This document shows positions 1 to 12,431 of a stretch of 64,000 nt of DNA, piece by piece (positions within the stretch are counted from its first letter, which is position 1; every line of letters begins with the position of its first letter). The stretch lies in assembly GCF_025698545.1 (NCBI RefSeq), contig NC_068569.1, positions 6,076,001 to 6,140,000 on the forward strand. The letters are read 5' to 3'. This DNA is from Gossypium raimondii (Eukaryota; Streptophyta; Magnoliopsida; Malvales; Malvaceae). The notes beneath the pieces were generated by a model. The model saw only the letters and a list, made by a program, of their open reading frames with translations. It was not told where the DNA came from and ran no database searches. A program made the translations under genes and the position numbers.

Positions 1-687
1 AATACAGTTAATTCATATCATTTACTATTCATATCTGAAACTAAACATATTCAATCATATTGCCCCTCAAATGGCCCCTCGAGGTCCAAATTATGCGTTA
101 GAAACAAGTCGGGACTAAGCCGAGAACTTAAGAAATTTTTCACAAAAATTCAAAATTTTCCTTATGTGCAGGAGACACACACCCGTGTGCCCAGACCGTG
201 TGGTTCACACAGCCAAGTGACACACCCGTGTCTCAGGCCGTGTGGGCATTCGATGTGGAGCACACGGCCGTGTCTCAGCCCATGTCCAATTTAGGTTGCA
301 TACTGACTTAGTCATACAGCCGAGCCATACGCCCGTGTGCTAGGCCGTGTGAGCATACTGACTTGCATAATTAAGGTACAGCGTTCACACGGCCAAGTCA
401 CACACCAGTCTCTTTGCCCGTGTGAAAATACCTAAGCATTCTGTTTTGAAATTTTAAGATGCAGGGGACACACTGCCGAAACACACGCCCAGGTGCTAGG
501 CCGTGTGTCACACACGGCTGAGACACACGCCCGTTTCTCTACTTGTGTGGACAAAATAAGATCATTTCCAAGCCTTACTTCTCACCAAACTTATCTTCCA
601 CCCATATCAACATTTTAACACATTCATCCACCAATTCAAGATATTTAAACCACTGTTTCTTACGTCACTAAAAATCGAGCTATTACA
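1..687 (-). mobile_element. Partial LTR fossil, Gypsy-like (runs off left edge)
   Basis: The stretch is rich in repeated CCGTGTG / CACACGGCC words, a texture I associate with Gypsy LTRs of cotton. Read on the minus strand it begins TGTAATAGCTCG at 687, a typical 5' LTR edge. The other end lies outside the window, so a target duplication cannot be tested. No coding part is visible; treat it as a fossil. Confidence 0.6.
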
Positions 688-1889
688 ATTATTAGGAAGC
701 TCCGGATAGCTATATATCAGGAAGTTCAAGCGAGCCATATAACAGGGAGCTCACGAGGAGCCATATATCGGGACGCTCATAAAGAGCTGCGGTATGTCCG
801 CAATATATTCAGGATCAATACCAATTATATAACAGGACGCTCACCAAGAACTGCGGTATATTCATAACATATGCACGATCAATACCGATCGGGATGCTCG
901 TAGTAACTATATAACGAGAAGCTCGAGAGCGCTTATAACAAGATGCTCTTTCAAGTTATGGTGTGTCCGCAACATATGCAGGACCACAACCAGCACGAAA
1001 AATCATGTATCCATCGAATTTCATTTATTCAAACGGAACTCATTATTTATCGAGCATTATCGGACATGTGATCAATTTGATACATAAAGCATTTACGCAA
1101 TTCACATATACAACATTCAATTCAAGCATATAAATATAGACAATTTAGTTACACGAACTTAATTTGACACTTGCTCGTATATAAAAATCTACTGATCTGA
1201 CACTTTTTATTTTCTTCGATCTAGCTCATTATTTGATAATTTTGGATCTATATAAATGAATTTAACAGCAATTTAACACATTTCATATCCAATTCAATCT
1301 AATTTACATATTAGGAAAAAGTAACATTTTTCCCCTATACTTTTGATTAATTCCAATTTCATCCCTAGGCGCGGAAAATGAAATTCATGCAATTTAATCA
1401 TTATTCCAAGCCTAAGCAAAATTTTCATATAACATTTAGAACCCTATATTTCACAAAATTCAGAAATTTTCCATGAATTTTACATCTTTTCAATTTAGTC
1501 CTAAAATCACAATTTCTTGAAAATTTCCTTTACAAAAGTTATCTATCTATCAACAACCTTTCATTTTCTACCATAAATTTCAAAATTTCAGCATACTTAT
1601 CCATGGTAAAATTTTAATACTTTGATAACTTTGCAAATCAATCCCCAAATTAACTAGATTAAGTTATTACGATCTCGAAATATAAAAATTACTAAAAACG
1701 GGATATGATTGCAATTTGGTCCTTTCTATAGTTAAACATGTAATCGGTATAACTTTCGTAACGAAATTTTCATATGAATTCTCTATCATAATGCAGACCA
1801 TGCAATAATATTAAAATAAATTTTCTTTCTGACTCGAATTTGTAGGCCCGAAACTACTATTCAAATTTCATTGAAAACGGGCTGTTACA
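688..1889 (-). mobile_element. LTR fossil, Gypsy-like, abutting the first
   Basis: On the minus strand this stretch starts TGTAACAGCCCG at 1889, a canonical LTR start. At 690-960 it carries short repeated words of the type AGGAAGCTC / ATATAACAGGACGCTC. No gag-pol sequence is seen. The neighbouring LTR at 1-687 probably inserted into it or beside it. Old, with no open coding part. Confidence 0.6.
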
Positions 1890-3628
1890 ACATAAAATAT
1901 AAAAATAAACATTTTCTTATCATGTTTTTTGTTCCAACAGTCTCCCTCAATTCACATCCCTATCTTATGTCTTTACGCTCTTGCATACCTAAATTATGTT
2001 TATTTTTGGGGACTCATGTGTTATTGGACTAATCAAATAAATTGATTGAACATGTTAGAAGCAACAAAATTTTCTACAAGCAACTTGAAGTAATTGGTTC
2101 AGTTTAACTCGCCATGTCAATTAAAGAGTTAAATTGAAAATAACAATTATATTTAATGATAGAATGAAAGACATAGATGCAAAGATAAAAATATTGCTGT
2201 GAAAAAAAAAATTCTTAACTCTAGTCACCAATATGTAATATATGAATTTTCACATTAAATCTTGAGATTTCACAGATGCTTCATCATGGATTGGCAGTGT
2301 AATGGAAATGTTCCAATATATTACTTATATATAATAATAGAGTGAAATGACCATTTTGGAGGTTAGTCGCTCAAAATCAGGATTCAACCTCCCCTCCTTA
2401 AATACGATTGAAAGGTGAAAAAGGAAAACTGTTAATTTTTTATACAGTAATAGATTTAAATTCATACTAAATTAGTATTTGAAACAATCCTTATTACATG
2501 TCAAAATAAAGATTCAAGTTTTTAAATTTATAACAAATTAGTTAAACATGTCGTGTGAATTATTGTAAATTAATGAAATAATATTTACCATAAAATAAAT
2601 CATTTGTCGGGTGTGACAGGAAATATATAATTTTTAGTATAAACAAAATTTTGGCAGCGTGGTTGGTTTTGTTTATTTTTCTGTCGGTAAAAGAACACAA
2701 CTTTTTTGCTCATTCATCAACATTAATTTGATTTCTTTCCTGAATGATTAGAGCTAATAGACGGATATATGATCTATAAACACCCACGTAATACAAACCA
2801 ACTTATTATTTATATAGCAAATAATAATAATAATCTAAACTAAGCAGTGGGACCCACGTGGCAGTCTCCTCCACACGAAAGCTAAAGAAAGGCCAAAACA
2901 TGCGGGTCCAGTCACCGTACGATAATCATCTTGCAGAGGCGTCGGCATCTGATCACATTTTCTCCACATATGGAGCCCACAATCTTTTTGATAAATGCTT
3001 AAAAAATAGCGTCATTTACACGCGTCTAATCGAGAGCACGCTCGCGTAAGTGCGGACCCACGCTAAAGATTCTGGTATTCTCCCAATGAGAGGGGTCCAA
3101 AGCACCATCACTTAGAGGACTCCACGTGTCCAAAAATTTAATGGATTACCCAATTGGGAACTTGTGGGCCTTCCCAGTACAATAGTTTTTTTGTATTGTG
3201 GATACATAGATGGATGGATTTATAATAAAATAATAATATTCTTGAGAGAATCGTGTCGGCTGCGCTATTCTGACACGTGGCAACCTATGAGGTGTTTGAT
3301 GATGGAGGTATAATCTTTAGTATTTTATGGTGACACCTTGTAAATTTCTTTGGAACTATGTACCCCCTATCTGTCGAAGTGTACCAAGGGATGGGAAGCA
3401 AACGGGTTATTATTTATATATATATACGTGGTAATGATTTAATGGTAAAGTTTGAGACTTTGAAGGCTTCAATTTTAGGTTTCAATCTCTACACGTTTAA
3501 ATATGGTTTATACAGTTATTATTTATATATATACTTGGTTTAAATACAAATATATTTTAACCGTGAATTCGTTCATTTGTGTATTATAATGATTAATTTT
3601 GATTGAAATTATATAAATGTATTGATCG
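1890..3628. other. Intergenic DNA with an orphan G-box cluster
   Basis: No gene is supported. The stretch is AT-rich except for about 2,840-3,300, which is less AT-rich and carries three perfect CACGTG boxes (2855-2860, 3123-3128, 3274-3279), described separately. Short open frames at 2858-3049 and 3358-3543 have no recognisable protein features. Confidence 0.5.
2840..3300. promoter_or_regulatory. Cluster of G-box / ABRE-like sites
   Basis: Three CACGTG cores lie within about 430 bp: CCCACGTGGC at 2853-2862, TCCACGTGTCC near 3121-3131 and ACACGTGGCA near 3273-3282. CACGTGGC is the classic ABRE/G-box bound by bZIP and bHLH factors in plants. No open frame or TATA-led gene follows within 1 kb on either side, so the cluster could be a distal element, a dead promoter or chance. 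Confidence 0.35.
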
Positions 3629-4110
3629 TAGGCCTGTTTATGGACTAGGTTATCTGTCCAAACTCGAATGTTCATATGAAATTTGGGAGGATATAGGCAA
3701 AAATATTCGAGCCGAAAAATGAGTTTAGGAAAAGAAATTAGGCTAGTTTATAATATGGGCTAGGCTCGGGTTTAAACATTCAAGGCTTGAGCCCAGCCTA
3801 ACCTATTTTTAAGTTAGTAATGATTTATGTTATGTTATATTATTTTTATATATTATATAATTTATAACACATAAAATTAAATCTATAGTAGTATATAAAA
3901 TTAAAGTGACTATATAACAAATTTTAATAAATAAAAATATTAAATATTAAATTAAAATTGTATATATATATTTTTTTTAAATATGGGTGAGTCTAAAATG
4001 AGATTGAGTTAGCCATTTACAAATATAGATGAGTTTAGACAAAAGTTTAGATCCATGTTTCGGGTCGGACTGAGCTTAGGTAAATATAAAGTATATTAAT
4101 ATCATGCATA
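3629..4110. mobile_element. Decayed copy of the GC-rich hAT miniature family
   Basis: The left edge TAGGCCTGTTTATGGAC resembles the TAGACCTGTCCATGGGC end of the intact copy at 46862. The inside repeats the same phrases in the same order (GGGAGGATATAGGCAAAAAT, then ATATGGGCTAGGCTCGGG) around an AT-rich core. The right inverted end and the target duplication are not recognisable, so this looks like the oldest of three copies in the window. Confidence 0.45.
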
Positions 4111-6220
4111 AACCCAAACCCAACCAATTGTAATTATAATTTGATTTATTCATGTAACTATGATTATAATTGTATGATTTATTAACGATAACTGCAATTG
4201 TAATTAGAAAAACGTGTACGCCAAATTCATCCTAAAAGATAGGTTATTTATAGTTACATTTGGCCTGGTTTATTTGTTTGAGATTTTATTTTATTAAAAT
4301 GTTTTTTATTACTCAAATAGTAAATCACACTTCATCAAATGGGTTTGGATTGAAAATCACTTATGATTAAAAGGAAAGTAGAAGATAATTGCGTGCGATT
4401 CCAATTATATCTTATCCGATTTTAAAGGGAGAAAACAATGTGAAGGTGAAAGGACTGATATTTTCTAACCAAATTGATATTAGTATCAATTTTATCTTCT
4501 TTTTCCATACTATTTTTATTGTATATAAATTTTCAATCGGTTAATATACTACCATTTAACATACTAATTTCATCCAATGGGATTTCGGTATTCATATATT
4601 CACTTTTCATATACATTGTCTCCAAATATATTCCAATATCCAATAATGATTTTATAATGCTTTAATTATTCAATTATGTATTGTTTGTGTTGTAGTCCTA
4701 CCTCAATTTAGATCCAGTTGAACCCTTTATTGGATCATTTAGAACACAATAAGTGGTATAATTGGATAGGAACCCTCACTTTCCTATAAATTTTCAGCCC
4801 TAATGATCAACATAGTAGGAGGATTCCGCTCCTTTCTCAAAACGCTAATACACTAAATCTTTTTCCACCTCTGCCTATGTCCCTCTACTTTTTCCGATTC
4901 TCAACCCTATAATGGATAAACCGGTTTCTTCGATTCCACCCTCTCTTCTCTTCTATCTCCATTGATATTGTATATCAATAACTTGTAATTGTGGTTTTAC
5001 TTGTAATTTCTATGCACCAATAAATAAATAAAGAAGATACTAATTTGTAATCGTTGCAATAAATTTTCAAAAATGTGACTATTTTAAAATTCATAAATAC
5101 CAAACTTCTTAATTTGTTTGTAGTGGTAGGAATTCAAACTCAATAAATTGCACTGTTCGGTAATAGTAATTAGATTATTGTAGGTGATTAAAGTAGCAAA
5201 GGTGGGTTATTTTTAATTTAATAATTAAAATTGAAAACCCAATCATGTTTGCTGTGGTTCCAAAGTCTTTTCTAATGGCCCCCTGGAAAAGCGAAGACTT
5301 TTATTATATTTTGGTCGCTTTTCAACAAATTAAGCGACAATCAGGCTCAAATTTCAAAGTTAGAGGGGAAATTTTTCATGTAGTTATGGTGAGTATATAT
5401 ATTTTGGGGTAGAAATTGATATTATTTTACATATTTCTGGACTGTCGGAATTTGGGGTAAACTTGGAATTTAATTGTCACAATCACACTCAACAACGAAC
5501 ATAACTGAACTACAAAAATGTTGTTTAATTGCAACTACTATTTGGGTTCAACCGAGACAAAGAGGTATACAAGGGAGTCAAAAGGTACCTACTGATGAAC
5601 TAGTGCAGAGATTATAATAAGAAATGACCAAGGTGCATCATAGCTAAACTTAATTCGATAATATACATAGTAATTACGATGTCCTTCTCGATGTATCTAT
5701 GCATGTTTTTTTCCGACAATTTCCTATAGTTTTCTGTAATAGAAAGTATTCCCCAAGCCATGTTGCTTTATACTGCTAATCAGAAATGATTATGATGATA
5801 ATAATAATAAAACCCTTATCTTAGTACTTTTGAACTTTGATATTTTGTATGTGAAAAAGATTGAAAGGGAAGAAATTTGTTTATTTATTTTTGACTGACA
5901 TGTTCTATGTTATTATTGGTAAATGGGTTCAATCAAAAGCTTTTTCATCATTTCTATTCTCAAAAATAGTTTGTATGCTGAAAATTACATTTGTATTAAG
6001 ATTAAAATGATTAAATCCTTTGATGGAAGCATCCCCTTTTTTGAATTGGTTTAATCAGTATACACGAATTAAATCCTTGAATTGAAGCATAATAGTTGGG
6101 ATGCATGCATAAAAGTATTGTTCTTCCGAATATAGCAATATTCATCTATACCCATTTTTGCCGCATGTTGAGTAAATGTTATCACAGTTCATAATATAAT
6201 CTCATTGTTTTGTCCTGATT
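4111..6220. other. AT-rich intergenic DNA, no gene seen
   Basis: I see no gene. An open frame at 4474-4665 is low-complexity hydrophobic translation of AT-rich DNA. A pyrimidine-rich patch at about 4,830-4,960 could belong to a degraded retroelement end, but nothing decides it. Confidence 0.5.
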
Positions 6221-6226
6221 CCGCTG

Positions 6227-6402
6227 TTCCTAGCACTCACATTCTGTGCAGGCATCAGGCCTACTAGACACGTGTTTCACTTTGAGTCACCTACGGAGCA
6301 CGTGATCATTTTTATTCCTAGCACTGACATTTCATGCGGACTTCAAGCCTGCTGGACACGTGTTTCACCCTAGGTTGCCTGTAGAGCGTGCGGTCCCCCT
6401 TC
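6227..6402. repeat. Two-copy 88-bp direct repeat in a GC-richer island
   Basis: A segment starting TTCCTAGCACT at 6227 recurs at 6315 (period 88 bp) with perhaps 70-75% identity by eye. Each copy has a GGCCTRCTRGACACGTGTTTCAC-like core with a CACGTG box (6269-6274 and 6357-6362). Two further CACGTG boxes lie at 6299-6304 and 6453-6458. The island (about 6,210-6,620) ends near TGTAACACC, which is LTR-like, so it may be a retroelement piece. Confidence 0.5.
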
Positions 6403-6619
6403 TGCGAACTCCTTGGACGCATGCGCACTGATACCGTGGCCTTCCCTCGGTTCACGTGAGCGAGATCCGTGAGCTTGCCTTGCGAGCTAGGTCCATAAAC
6501 TCCCTTTATTGTCCTCTTACGATTCGCTTCTCAATCAATCATCTGATGGGATCTATTCGAGTTAGGGGTAGGTGACCCAGATCCTATCTAGGACTCGGGT
6601 TGGTGGTCATTGATGTGTA

Positions 6620-9600
6620 ACACCACCAATAATATATTTCCTCTTTTTTTAATATATATAATAACAATATATCTATCAACCACTTACATCTATGAAAAAC
6701 TAATATAATTTTTATAATTTTTTTACGATTGATATTTTAATGTTTTAACCGTTGAATATATAAATATAGTTATACTCGTTATGCATGTAAAATTTCAAAT
6801 CAATCCAATATCTCTGTCAAATAGATTTAAAATGTTATCTGTATTAATATATATTTGATGATTGATTTTTTTTGCATAAAACAAATAAATAAAATTTATT
6901 TACTTTAAATTACTTAACATGCATAATTTACATGAATGAAACATAAAAATCAACAGTTGAATTGTTAAAATATCAATCATAAACAAAATTAAGAAGGAAG
7001 GTAAAGTTTTACATCAATGTAAATATTTTACACCCGTGTAAATAAAATTTTTCATTTATAAACATATAAAATTTTAAAATTGAGATTGAATACATAAATA
7101 TTTACTACTTAACCCAGCTTTAGAAATTCCTTCCATCCACCAGGCTGTGCATAAACAGAGAAAGGGGTGATTGGACCCCAAAAATACAAAAAGGGTGAAA
7201 GGGATGTGGCCTGGACAATAGCATGAAAATTATGTCATGTCATCTATAAACTAATCAAGTTTTAAAGGCCACTCGGCCAACGTACATCTTAAGCTCCCTG
7301 TCTTATTTTTAGATTTGATGAATAAAAAAAAGAGTTGATAGTTAAATAAGTATTGGGATTGCTGCATTTGTACTTTCTACATTGGCTTAGGAGGTTTGTT
7401 GATGTTTCGCAAAGTATAAACAAACATATATTTATTTATTCTCCTAAATCTTTTCATCTTCTTCCCTCCTGCATTACTTAATTAATTCCATACGATCAAA
7501 GCTCTCAAAACTGCTCCACAAGATACTAAAATTCTTTAGGACCAGTTTATGAAAGTGACACAAAGCCATCGGTTGTCTCAATTGTCTCCCTTATACTCCA
7601 AGGACTTCTTTATTCATCTCCCTTCAATTTTCAAATAAAATTATTGACCTACATCCTACTTATCTATAGGTGGATTTAGATGGACGATTGGATACTGTAC
7701 GGTGTATTTGACATATTTTTCATTTCTCGCTATAATATTCTTACAATATTTAATCTTTCCACTACTGCTATTTTTAAACTAATAACCATCTACACACATA
7801 AATTAGGTTTTAAGTAATTTTTAAGTGCTATAAATTGCTGTCATGTTTTCCATTACCAATTTTATATGGATTGTGCTCATGTTCATATATCTTCATGCTT
7901 TCTAAATGTTTTTCCTTTATATAAAATTTAATAGGTATAAATACTATTAATAAAACCCTTGATTGAATAGGTGCCATAGGTTAACTGGATATCAAATCGG
8001 TTAGAAAATGATTAGTATACCATTTTATTAAATGACTATTATTATTATTTTGATGACATTTTATCTTTTCATACTTTTATATAGTTTTCAAATAAAATAA
8101 CGAAATTTAACATGTCTAGAGATTGAGTTCATGTTTAATGAATTTATAAACAATTTCTTTACCACTATATCAATAATAATTCTTAAGTAAACTTAAAAAT
8201 ATTAACTTTTAACATAAATGTTTTCTCTCACCAAATTTATATGTTATTTTAAACATGCACCTATGTTCTAGATATGTGATTTCCACACGCATACACACGT
8301 GGTAGAATTTTTAGTATATTTCATGTGTATATAAATTTGGACAATATACTAAAGAACCTTAAACTACTACGTTTTATTTAAACAAACCATTAAACTATTT
8401 TTGTAGTTAAATAAGCCCTAACCTACGATTTTTACTCGTGCAATTTCTTGATTCTAATATTAAAGTAAGAATATTTTAACTTTTAGGCTTTTATTTTAAT
8501 TTTTTTATTGATGTAGTAGAAATTATATGCACTTTAACGTAGGCATTAATAATGTTTTTGAAAGAGTGATTAAGTGTCATGTATATAAATTGTATTATCA
8601 AAATTGGAAGAATAATACATACTTAACCAAACTTGAATCTGTATGTTTTAGTCATTGCAATAAGAACGTTACCTACCAACTAAGGTAATATATAATATAA
8701 GTTTGATTTCATTTGGTTAAGATATGGTCTTGCCTATCCAAATCCAATATACAAAACAGAGCCCAATAATACAACAAGGCCTGGACTTCAATCTCTTTAC
8801 TCTGGGCAACGTTGGAGCCCCATATTTGGTCGACTTGTGATGGGAATTTCCTTTTTGAAACATAGTTTTTCTTTAGGCCCAACTTTATTATGCAAGTGGC
8901 CCCTACTGAATGATAAGTTTCTATTAACTTGCTATCATCACACTGTAGGGGTGAATTCTCTTTCTTTATTTTTTAATGTTTGATTGAGTAAATCACACTC
9001 TTCCCTCTGCTCAAACATGAACCAATGCTTTAAAGAAGCAGAAAGCAAGGAGTTTTCTGAGTAAAAAAAAAAAAAGGTATATTTTACTGCCACCAAGGTG
9101 AACACTGAACAATAGTATGCCTTCTGAATTGGAATCTTTTTAACCCATTTCCCCACATAAATTACTAACCTATACAAAGAAAAAAAGAACCCTGACAGAT
9201 TAGGTGAAATTAATTAATCAAACCACCAATATACTTTGATCATTTGTATCGTGTGTGTGTCGAACATTAAAAAAAAAACCAACTCTAAAATAATGACTTA
9301 CAGTAGTAATTTACTTTATTATTTATGAAAAAAATAAGAAAGCACAAAAAGAAGCAGTCTCACGTGTTTCCAACTAAGTGCTTTATTTTTTTTTTATGCC
9401 ATCCCCACCCATTTCAACATAATCAATCACAGCCATTGATGCTTTAGGATCAGGAAATTGGGTTGTTAATCAAAGGGTTGAGAAATCGTCACGATATGGG
9501 GAAATTGAAGTCCTGTTCGGCCAAGCATTTCTTCCCAACTGGTCCAACAATCAAACCTACCTACCCACCAATGTTCTGATTATTAACTAAGTAGTAGTAC

Positions 9601-10304
9601 TTAGTATTTTAATTAAACATGTAATAACAAATTTAAAAAAAAAAAGCAACAGTATAGAATAGAAGCATTAAAAGTACACAACTGAAGGCGTAAATTTTGA
9701 AAAAATAAATTTAAAATTTTAAAGGAAAAGTGAAGACAATAACTGGCATGTCAGGCAAACAAAACATTAAAAAAAACAAAAGGGTCTTTTTATAAAGAGA
9801 GAAGTAGAACAAAACAGAAAACAACAACAAAAAGTAATATAAAACCTTATCTTATGAAAGAAAATTTGTAATTTATTTTCTAAAATATTGGATTTGATGA
9901 AATAAAGAAACTGTGGAAAAGAGGAATTATTTTGATAAAAAAAAAGTAATGGAGGAGCAATATTCAAAATATTACTGATGCCGGTCAGTCAAAGCAACCA
10001 GAAGTCTAATATTTTTAAAGATTAGTATTTGGAGAGTAGAGGGGTAAAATGTGAGGCGTCGATGCCACCTTGAGTGTAATAATAATGATAAGTTATATTT
10101 TCAAGAGAATGTGAAGGCCATTGAATCCAGCGGAGCCAAGGGTTTTGGTTTCCCAATGTATTTTTTATTTTTTAGGTTATGGGCTCAACACAACGCTTAA
10201 TTATAACTTTTAGGGTTATTGCTTATAATTATTTACCCTTACCTTTTCATTCTCACCATTTCCACCTAATATAAAAATAATTATTTTTATTTGTCCTACA
10301 TTAT
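6620..10304. other. Intergenic DNA, no gene seen
   Basis: AT-rich sequence without a supportable gene, tRNA or tandem array. Open frames at 8938-9177 and 9767-9967 (minus) are Phe- and Ser-rich products of AT-rich DNA and match no family I know. The G+C-richer patch around 9,410-9,560 holds no recognisable exon. Confidence 0.5.
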
Positions 10305-11615
10305 ATTTTAGTTTTTTATATTTGAAATGCTACGCTTTAGTCACATATATTATCGTTTTGTTACGAAATGATCACTTATCTCACAAATGATAGTCCGACG
10401 TGGTAGTTAAAATGAGTTTTAAATGCTAACATAGATGTCTAGCCAAACAAATTAAATAAAATTAATTAATTAATTAATCATTGGTTGAAAAAATCATTCA
10501 TTTTCATAGCCATTTTTGTTGAATCGAAATAATAGAAATCAAATTGAGTGTTTCATCAATCGATTGAATTTTTTATTCAAAATGGATGTACAAATGATCG
10601 ATTCAATAGAGGGTCAAAGCATGAATTATAGTAAGTAATGATTTTTTTTATTCTTTACCTGAGTTTTGAGTTTAGATATTATGATTTTTTTTCAAAAAAG
10701 TGGTCCATATTTTCATGTTTTTTTATATATGTGATAAACAAAAAATACATGTTTCATCTTTGTTTATTTGTGTATTGTGAGCAACCACAATAGCAAATAT
10801 GCATAAAGGTTGGTGCGTTCATTCCTTTTGCTTCTTCTTTTCCTTTTTTTCTATGTGGTTATACTATTCTCTTCTCTTCTCTAAAGGTAACAAAAAAAAA
10901 AAAAAAATCCAAACTTTTGCTTCTTTTTAAACAGGATAAAATTGAATTTCATGGCAAAAATTTGTATTCTATTTTCATAAAATAAAATTAACTTTTCTCA
11001 TATTAGTTGGACATCCATGTTAGCATTTAAAACTTATTTTAATTGTCACGTTAGATTGTCATTAGAGGTGCTCATGGGCGGTAGGCCCATAAAAAAATTT
11101 CTGCCCGGGTCCTAGGCCTGGGCCTGACTCGACCTGACCTGAAATATGGGCCTAAAATTTTGCCCAGGCCCGGCCCGGGAAAAAATCATAAGCCCGGGCC
11201 CGACCCGACCCGGCCTATTTTTTAATAAATACAAAAAAATTGTTTTAAAAATTAAAAAAAGTATTTTAAAAATATTTTAAAATTAAAAAATTTAAAAAAA
11301 TATTTTAAAAATATTTTAAAAATAAAAAAGTATTTTAAAAACGGGCTGGGCCGGGCCCGAGCCAAAAAAGTTGTGCCCGAGGCCCGGCCCATTTTCTAAA
11401 CGGGCCTCTTTTTTTGCCCAAGCCCATATTTCGGGCTTATATTTTTACCCAAATCCTCCCATATTTCGGGCGGGCCGGGCCGCCCAGCCCATGAGCACCT
11501 CTAATTGTCATTTGGGAGGTAACAAATCGTAACGGCAGAATAATTATTTCGTAATAAAATAATAATATAAGTAACTAAAATGTAACCTGAGGCAAAGTGA
11601 CTATTTTGGTAACTT
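10305..11615. mobile_element. Fold-back element with a hAT miniature in its right arm
   Basis: The left arm (about 10,305-10,445) reappears inverted at about 10,985-11,615. For example GTTTTAAATGCTAACATAGA on the left matches the reverse complement of the sequence around 11,015-11,036, and TTGTTACGAAATGATCA matches the reverse complement around 11,550-11,565. The right arm is broken by a complete hAT miniature at 11063-11503, which therefore arrived later. No coding region is seen; this is a non-autonomous fold-back or MULE-type element. Confidence 0.6.
11063..11503. mobile_element. hAT-type miniature element (GC-rich ends) with 8-bp TSD
   Basis: The element begins TAGAGGTGCTCATGGGC and ends with its inverse GCCCATGAGCACCTCTA. 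It is flanked by the perfect 8-bp duplication ATTGTCAT (11055-11062 and 11504-11511). An 8-bp target duplication with TAGAGGTG-like termini is the hallmark of the hAT superfamily. The subterminal parts are rich in GGGCC/CCCGG words, and the core is an AT-rich run of TATTTTAAAAA units. It has no transposase. The intact ends and exact duplication suggest a fairly recent arrival. Confidence 0.88.
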
Positions 11616-11838
11616 ATCCTATAAAAAAATCTTAAGTTTATAATATTTTAATTAAATATTATCAAAAATATATATAAATATAAAAATTAAAATATAAAAA
11701 ATAACATCAAAATATTATGACAAATAGAGTACAATTCACAATGTATCAATTAAATTATTAAATAAGAGTACTAAGGTAATGAAAACTTACCCCTTTTTGG
11801 GTATGTACAGTAATTTCAGCTAACTCACAGCCGATTTG

Positions 11839-11844
11839 TATAAA
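11839..11844 (+). promoter_or_regulatory. Candidate TATA box of the LHW-like gene
   Basis: TATAAA lies upstream of a purine-rich leader (GGAGAGAAGAGAAAT, about 11,870-11,884), with transcription likely starting about 30 bp downstream. It would give a 5' leader of about 560 nt before the start codon at 12432. This is inference from spacing only. Confidence 0.35.
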
Positions 11845-12201
11845 CCATCCCCCCTTCTGCACTTTATCAGGAGAGAAGAGAAATAAAACCTGAAAGTGAG
11901 CACTCACAAAACTGGGAAACCAAAAGCACATCCAAGTTTCAACTCAAAACAGCGACATTACTTCATTAAAGAAGAAAACAACGAAAGAAATCCCAAATTC
12001 TCTTTCAACTACTTCTTTGATTCTGTCTATTCTTTTGTTGTTTCTTTCGGCAGTGTAAAAGAATGGAGCAAATTTTAGCTATCTTCAAGCTTGAAGCTTG
12101 TGGAATCATCTAGGAACCACACCAACACCAACAACAAAAAAGCTCTACTCATTTTTTGCTTTGTTCTTTTCTAGTTTTTCTTAAACATAAACAAAAGGTT
12201 G

Positions 12202-12312
12202 ATGGGGAGGGGTTGCAGGAGGATGATAGCAGGGAATTTGGATCCAGAAAGAAAAAGAAGTGGTGGGTTGAGAACCAAGCAAGCTGGGCGAGGCTCTTGC
12301 AGAGGAAGTTAG
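12202..12312 (+). CDS. Candidate conserved-peptide uORF in the LHW-like leader
   Basis: A 36-codon reading frame starts MGRGCRRMIAGNLDPE and ends CRGS, closing 119 nt before the main start codon. The peptide is basic (Arg/Lys/Gly-rich) and hydrophilic, unlike chance translation of the surrounding T-rich DNA. From memory, Arabidopsis LHW-like bHLH genes (At2g31280 and relatives) are annotated with conserved-peptide uORFs, which makes translational control plausible. A longer frame (12156-12353) overlaps it in another phase and another sits upstream (11896-12078). Only the 36-residue frame looks protein-like to me. Its conservation has not been tested. Confidence 0.5.
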   Translation: MGRGCRRMIAGNLDPERKRSGGLRTKQAGRGSCRGS

Positions 12313-12431
12313 CTTTATTTTCTTTCTTTTTTTATGAATGTGAGATATTATAAAGACTGAATCTTCACTCGTTTTTTGTTGGTTGCATTGCCTGCAATAT
12401 CTGTATATTTTGAGAAGTAAGAAAAAAAAAT

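Noticed and set aside
9480-9560. Possible miR166-like word (TCGGCCAAGCATTTCTTCCC)
   Set aside because: Too many mismatches to miR166 and no matching arm nearby to form a hairpin.
11896-12078. 60-codon upstream frame as a separate gene
   Set aside because: It lies in the probable leader of the LHW-like gene and its translation is low-complexity; kept only as one of the leader frames.
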